Positions 60,211 to 64,000 of a stretch of 64,000 nucleotides of DNA are shown one piece after another (the first letter of the stretch is position 1; every line of letters begins with the position of its first letter). Below the pieces are notes generated by a model. It saw nothing but the letters and a program-made list of their open reading frames with translations, was not told where the DNA came from and ran no database searches. The translations under genes and the position numbers were made by a program. The DNA comes from Prevotella sp. S7-1-8 (GTDB lineage Bacteria; Bacteroidota; Bacteroidia; Bacteroidales; Bacteroidaceae). The stretch is from assembly GCF_000758925.1 (NCBI RefSeq), contig NZ_JRNC01000014.1, positions 1 to 64,000 of the forward strand. Reading direction: 5' to 3'.

Positions 60211-60842
60211 CCTTTTGATAACAAAGATAAATAATTTCTCGCACAGCGATCAAGCCAACCTTTATTATTTTAGAAATATTAACCCAAGGCCATGCTTTAC
60301 ATTGTCGCCGCGCGCCCGGGTCTTCGAGGCCTGCAATTTTATGTTTTCCCTGTCATAATCTTGCCAAATGATTGGCAAGGCGCGCCTTGCGCTTTGCGCC
60401 GGCGATGGCTGACGGCAAAACTAACGCGGGCAGTTTTGTCAAAAAACAATCATAAAAAATGGCATCCTCGAAATTGTCATTCCGTGGGAAAAATGGCTAA
60501 GTTTGTCGCCCAAACGATGGAACAATGGAGTGTGATTTTGTTGCATCCATTTCGATTCGTATCTCAAGGCAGGGCGATTACGTATTAAACGCCATCCGTT
60601 TAAGCAGTATTTTCATGAAAAACAAGGGTTAATCACGGTGCCATCAGGCAACAATGGCAGCACGGCAAGAAAACTTTCCCGAGGGAAAACATGATTTGTC
60701 GTCGCGACATGATGATTTTCAATCATTTGCGAAAAACGCTCATTTCTCGCTTATTTGCGAGCGACACCCCCCTTGTGCCCAAACATTCAAAAACGCAGAG
60801 GCCTTTTGTCAGATTATTTCATCATCCATTTCACGCCGCGCC
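60211..60842. other. Gap without a recognisable gene
   Basis: No plausible coding frame is seen. The stretch contains a diverged copy (about 60718-60758) of the dispersed repeat also found at 3385-3425, and GC-rich palindromic fragments near 60370-60410. The remainder shows nothing I can name. Confidence 0.45.
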
Positions 60843-60982
60843 TCATTCGTTGGTGTAGAGCCCCAAAACGGCCATGACCATCGCCGCGGCGACAACGCAT
60901 CCAATAACAAACAACACATTGGATAGCGTTGCCCTTCTTTTTCTCGCGGCTGTTTGTCGCCCGTTAAATGTTCTTGCGCCAT
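60843..60982 (-). pseudogene. Small membrane protein with one-base frameshift
   Basis: Starting at ATG 60982 the frame reads MAQEHLTGDKQPREK. Adding one base at the A5 tract (T5 at 60938-60942 on plus) brings it into KRRATLSNVLFVIGCVVAAA and then MVMAVLGLYTNE before the stop at 60843-60845, a typical basic-plus-one-transmembrane-helix protein of about 46 residues. It lies 36 bp after the 153-residue secreted-protein gene, on the same strand. Without the extra base the helix is lost. Either a sequencing error in a homopolymer, a phase-variable tract or a recently broken gene. Confidence 0.5.
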
Positions 60983-61018
60983 GCTCTCGATGGCGATGGC
61001 GCGTGTGGCGCGCGAGCT

Positions 61019-61480
61019 TTACCGAGGGGCCGCCCTGTCGTCATTCCTCACGAAAACCATCTCTTTTGGCAGCTTGAGCCACTTCCGGTTCCTCGCGATT
61101 TTCAGGTCGCTCCCTTTCTCCTGCCTCAAGACGTAAGTGCCATCTTTCTTGAGGGAAAAGGTGGCCGCGAGATCCTCGCTCCCATAATCGTTGACAACGC
61201 TGAGCTCGATGGTCTTGGCGTCCTTGATGGCAGAGGCGGTGAACAGCCATTTGCGCCCGTCTTGGCAATCGCCAAGATAGCCCGGCATCTCACCGTACAC
61301 CTCTTGGTCCGGCACCGTCACGTTGTTGTGGTAAGCGTCGAGCACGATATAAACGTCAAACTCTTTGTTGTAGAACCTGCCCTTGAACGTCGTCGAGTCC
61401 AAATCGCTTGTCGCCGTACGCGCGAACGCCGACGCGGCGGACAGGACGCACGCGAGCGCGAAGATGAGTTTTTTAACCAT
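61019..61480 (-). CDS. Small secreted hypothetical protein
   Basis: The 153-residue protein starts at ATG 61480, giving signal peptide MVKKLIFALACVLSAASAFA. The mature part is a small beta-rich domain (STTFKGRFYNKEFDVYIVLDAYHNNVTV, ELSVVNDYGSEDLAATFSLKKDGTYVLR) ending KMVFV-like and basic. I recognise no family. A TATCTTTG element (minus strand, about 61507-61500) is the promoter. The broken 46-codon membrane gene follows downstream. Confidence 0.72.
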   Translation of the reverse strand: MVKKLIFALACVLSAASAFARTATSDLDSTTFKGRFYNKEFDVYIVLDAYHNNVTVPDQEVYGEMPGYLGDCQDGRKWLFTASAIKDAKTIELSVVNDYGSEDLAATFSLKKDGTYVLRQEKGSDLKIARNRKWLKLPKEMVFVRNDDRAAPR

Positions 61481-61580
61481 AATGACCATTTGTTTTTGCA
61501 AAGATAATGTTTTAAATCAAGAAGTGGTTTGTTTTTAATAAATTATAGCGTTGAAAATTTGTCTTATACATTATTTATCT

Positions 61581-61588
61581 TATCTTTG
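61581..61588 (+). promoter_or_regulatory. Promoter of the glycogen operon
   Basis: TATCTTTG, the -7 element, lies 19 bases before the glycogen synthase ATG. Confidence 0.55.
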
Positions 61589-61606
61589 CATGAAAAGTAT
61601 CGATTA

Positions 61607-63280
61607 ATGACAACAACAGAAATGCTGTTTCCAGATTATATCTTCGAGTCGAGTTGGGAGGTATGCAACAAGGTCGGAGGTATATATGCGGTGCTGTCCA
61701 CGCGCGCCAAAACACTGCAAGATAACATAAAAGACCGCATCATTTTTATAGGTCCGGATTGTTGGAAAGAGAAATCGTGTCCCTATTTCACGGAGGACCC
61801 GAACCTTTTTTCGGATTGGAAAGGACAAGCGGACGCTGACGGATTGCGCGTCAGGGCCGGCCGCTGGGACATTCCCGGGCGGCCCATTGCCATCCTCGTG
61901 GATTTCAACGTGTTCTACAACGACAAGAACGACATATACGCCAAGCTCTGGGAAGACTTCCAAGTGGACAGCCTCCACGCTTACGGCGACTATGACGAGG
62001 CGTCCATGTTCTCTTACGCCGCGGGGCGAGTGGTGGAGAGCTTCTATCGCTTTTATCTCAATCGCTCGCTCAAGGTGGTCTATCACGGCAATGAGTGGAT
62101 GACGGGGCTGGGATTGTTGTACATCAAAAAACACCTGCCAGAGGTGGCCACGATTTTCACCACGCACGCCACGAGCATAGGCAGGAGCATAGCCGGCAAC
62201 AACAAGCCCCTCTACCAGTATCTCGACGCCTACAACGGCGACCAAATGGCAGGCGAGCTCAACATGCGGAGCAAGCACTCCATCGAGAAGCAAACGGCCC
62301 TTCACGTGGATTGTTTCACCACCGTGAGCGACATCACCGCCCGCGAGTGCGCGGCGTTGTTGGACAAGCCGGCGGACGTGGTGCTGCCCAATGGTTTCGA
62401 GGCTAATTTCGTGGCCAAGGGCGCGGCCTTTTCGGCCAAGCGGCGCCAAGCCCGCGAACGCATGCTCGAGGTGGCCAACGCGTTGTTGGGCGCGAGCCTC
62501 GGCGACGACACATTGATTGTCTCCACGAGCGGGCGGTACGAATACCGCAACAAGGGCATCGACGTTTTCATAGAGGCGATGGGCAGGCTACGGCGCGAGC
62601 CAAGGCTAAGCAAGAATGTCGTGGCCTTCATAGAAGTGCCCGCTTGGGTGGCCGCCCCAAGGCAAGATTTGCAACAACGTTTGCAAATGGGCAGTATTTT
62701 TACGGAGCCACTGCCCAATCCCGTCGCGACCCATTGTTTGCGCAACGCCGACGAAGACCGCGTCATGGGCATGATGAACGCCCTTGGCATAAGAAACGAC
62801 GCGGACGACAATGTCAAGATAATCTTCGTGCCTTGCTACCTAACCGGCCACGATGGCATATTCGACATGCCCTATTATGACATAATAATAGGTGGCGACC
62901 TGTCCGTCTACCCGTCTTATTACGAGCCATGGGGGTACACGCCGTTAGAGTCCATAGCTTTCAAGGTGCCCACGATAACCACCGACCTGGCGGGATTTGG
63001 CCTTTGGGTAAACTCTGTCATGGGTCATTATGGCGAGATAGAAGATGGCGTGAAAGTGGTGCGACGCACCGATTACAACTACAATGAGGTGGTCGAGGCT
63101 ATCAAAGGCGCGGTCGTGGATTACGCCAACATGGCCCCGGCAAAGGTTAAAGCCATTCGCGAGAAAGCCGGGAGACTATCCAAGAAGGCGTTGTGGAGCC
63201 ATTTCATCGCATATTACAAACGAGCCTACGACATGGCTTTAAGAAAGGCGGAAGACAGGAAAATACAAAAACAACTATAA
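61607..63280 (+). CDS. Glycogen synthase, GT3 type
   Basis: The 557-residue enzyme extends glycogen with alpha-1,4 glucose. It is the GT3 (yeast/animal) form rather than the bacterial Glg[61 protein letters not shown] and the C-terminal [25 protein letters not shown] with the catalytic acids. This type is usual in Bacteroidetes. The ATG at 61607 ([15 protein letters not shown]) is the family start; 26 upstream codons are in frame but cross the promoter. The glycogen phosphorylase gene follows after 16 bp. Confidence 0.92.
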   Translation: MTTTEMLFPDYIFESSWEVCNKVGGIYAVLSTRAKTLQDNIKDRIIFIGPDCWKEKSCPYFTEDPNLFSDWKGQADADGLRVRAGRWDIPGRPIAILVDFNVFYNDKNDIYAKLWEDFQVDSLHAYGDYDEASMFSYAAGRVVESFYRFYLNRSLKVVYHGNEWMTGLGLLYIKKHLPEVATIFTTHATSIGRSIAGNNKPLYQYLDAYNGDQMAGELNMRSKHSIEKQTALHVDCFTTVSDITARECAALLDKPADVVLPNGFEANFVAKGAAFSAKRRQARERMLEVANALLGASLGDDTLIVSTSGRYEYRNKGIDVFIEAMGRLRREPRLSKNVVAFIEVPAWVAAPRQDLQQRLQMGSIFTEPLPNPVATHCLRNADEDRVMGMMNALGIRNDADDNVKIIFVPCYLTGHDGIFDMPYYDIIIGGDLSVYPSYYEPWGYTPLESIAFKVPTITTDLAGFGLWVNSVMGHYGEIEDGVKVVRRTDYNYNEVVEAIKGAVVDYANMAPAKVKAIREKAGRLSKKALWSHFIAYYKRAYDMALRKAEDRKIQKQL

Positions 63281-63296
63281 AACAGTATTGATAATT

Positions 63297-64000
63297 ATGA
63301 AAATCAAATCTAATTACAGTGACACTCCCAAGTGGAAAGAAATTTCGATCAAGTCTCGCCTGCCCGAGGAACTAAACGGCCTGAACGAGATAGCCCACAA
63401 CCTTTGGTGGGCTTGGAACCATGAAGCTCGCAGCTTGTTCAAGAGTTTGGACGAGAAATTGTTCGAAGAAGTGCGGCATAATCCTGTCATGCTCCTTGAG
63501 CGTCTTAGCTACGACCGCAAAGAGGCGATAGTGCACGACGCGGCGCTGATGCGAAACGTAAAAAAAGTTTACGCCAGCTTTCGCGCCTACATGGATGTCG
63601 AGCCAGACAAGAAACGCCCTTCCGTGGCCTATTTTTCCATGGAATATGGCCTTAACCAAGTGTTGAAAATATATTCCGGTGGGCTCGGAGTGCTCGCCGG
63701 CGACTATTTGAAAGAGGCCTCGGACTCAAACGTGGACCTCTGCGCCGTGGGCTTCTTGTACCGTTATGGCTACTTTACCCAGACGCTATCCATGGATGGT
63801 CAACAAATCGCCAAATACGACGCGCAAAACTTCAACTCGCTGCCCATAGAGCGAGTGCTTGACGCGAACGGAGAACAAGTGGTGGTAGACGTGCCCTATC
63901 TCAACTACCAAGTGCACGCCCTGGTATGGCGCGCCAACGTGGGCCGCATCAAATTATACCTGCTGGATACCGACAACGAGATGAATTCCGAATTTGACAA
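63297..64000 (+). CDS. glgP: Alpha-glucan (glycogen) phosphorylase, 5' part
   Basis: The frame runs through the right edge (234 codons visible; full family length is about 850). The visible part matches GT35 alpha-glucan phosphorylases: [37 protein letters not shown] and [38 protein letters not shown]. The PLP-binding Lys lies beyond the window. Pairing of synthase and phosphorylase, 16 bp apart, is typical of Bacteroidetes glycogen loci. Confidence 0.92.
   Translation, partial: MKIKSNYSDTPKWKEISIKSRLPEELNGLNEIAHNLWWAWNHEARSLFKSLDEKLFEEVRHNPVMLLERLSYDRKEAIVHDAALMRNVKKVYASFRAYMDVEPDKKRPSVAYFSMEYGLNQVLKIYSGGLGVLAGDYLKEASDSNVDLCAVGFLYRYGYFTQTLSMDGQQIAKYDAQNFNSLPIERVLDANGEQVVVDVPYLNYQVHALVWRANVGRIKLYLLDTDNEMNSEFD

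Noticed and set aside
60654..60926. 90-codon plus-strand frame
   Set aside because: It runs antisense to the frameshifted membrane-protein gene and across the dispersed repeat.

Overview
The window comes from a member of the Bacteroidales, most likely the Prevotellaceae. The evidence is the repeated TAnnTTTG-type promoter element in front of many genes, the archaeal-type prolyl-tRNA synthetase, a eukaryote-like (GT3) glycogen synthase next to an alpha-glucan phosphorylase, an AddAB-like nuclease pair, small HU-family proteins, Skp/OmpH lipoproteins, fimbrillin/FISUMP-like surface lipoproteins and the absence of strong Shine-Dalgarno sites. The species cannot be fixed from the sequence alone.

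Layout. Positions 1-2895 are the end of an integrated mobile element: two small unknown genes, a hicAB toxin-antitoxin module bracketed by two identical 33-bp terminator hairpins, and a tyrosine recombinase abutting the 3' end of an initiator-type tRNA-Met gene (2896-2968). Positions 3000-3730 are a decayed stretch with an RHS/YD-repeat remnant. From 3731 the chromosome is largely housekeeping: an acyl-CoA ligase, EttA, an IS982 transposase remnant, a WG-repeat protein with an LTA-synthase-like enzyme and a PAP2 phosphatase, then PcrA/UvrD, MtgA and an OmpA-type lipoprotein on the minus strand, ProS, a large DUF5686-like outer-membrane protein, a GHL10-type glycosidase, a FadL/OmpP1 porin with a Tyr/Trp/Gly-rich secreted partner, and PrmA.

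The middle holds a minus-strand operon ftsY-rimO-HU-(HU-TM-LysM), in which the last gene encodes a DNA-binding domain joined through a long acidic linker to a membrane anchor and a LysM-like end. Then come the divergently placed addA-addB pair and clpC, whose leader contains an exact sigma-54 (-24/-12) consensus. The translation cluster infC-rpmI-rplT, a DAHP synthase/chorismate mutase, a TPR protein and two secreted unknowns follow.

The last third contains a fimbrillin/FISUMP-like surface lipoprotein with a translationally coupled 75-residue gene and a long leader containing a nine-C tract, MltF, HisC, a candidate small RNA between hisC and a lipoprotein gene, PepD, a Skp lipoprotein, a tandem pair of tRNA-Arg(ACG) genes, an IHF/HU gene with a 29-residue COX24/AURKAIP1-like ribosomal peptide and RNase G, MnmE, a nucleoside phosphorylase, a PD40-type secreted protein, a small frameshifted membrane-protein gene, and glycogen synthase plus the truncated start of glycogen phosphorylase. 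No CRISPR array, rRNA or intact insertion sequence is visible. The most novel-looking points are the HU-TM-LysM tether, the sigma-54 site at clpC, the hairpin-bracketed hicAB cassette and the noncanonical initiator tRNA used as integration site.
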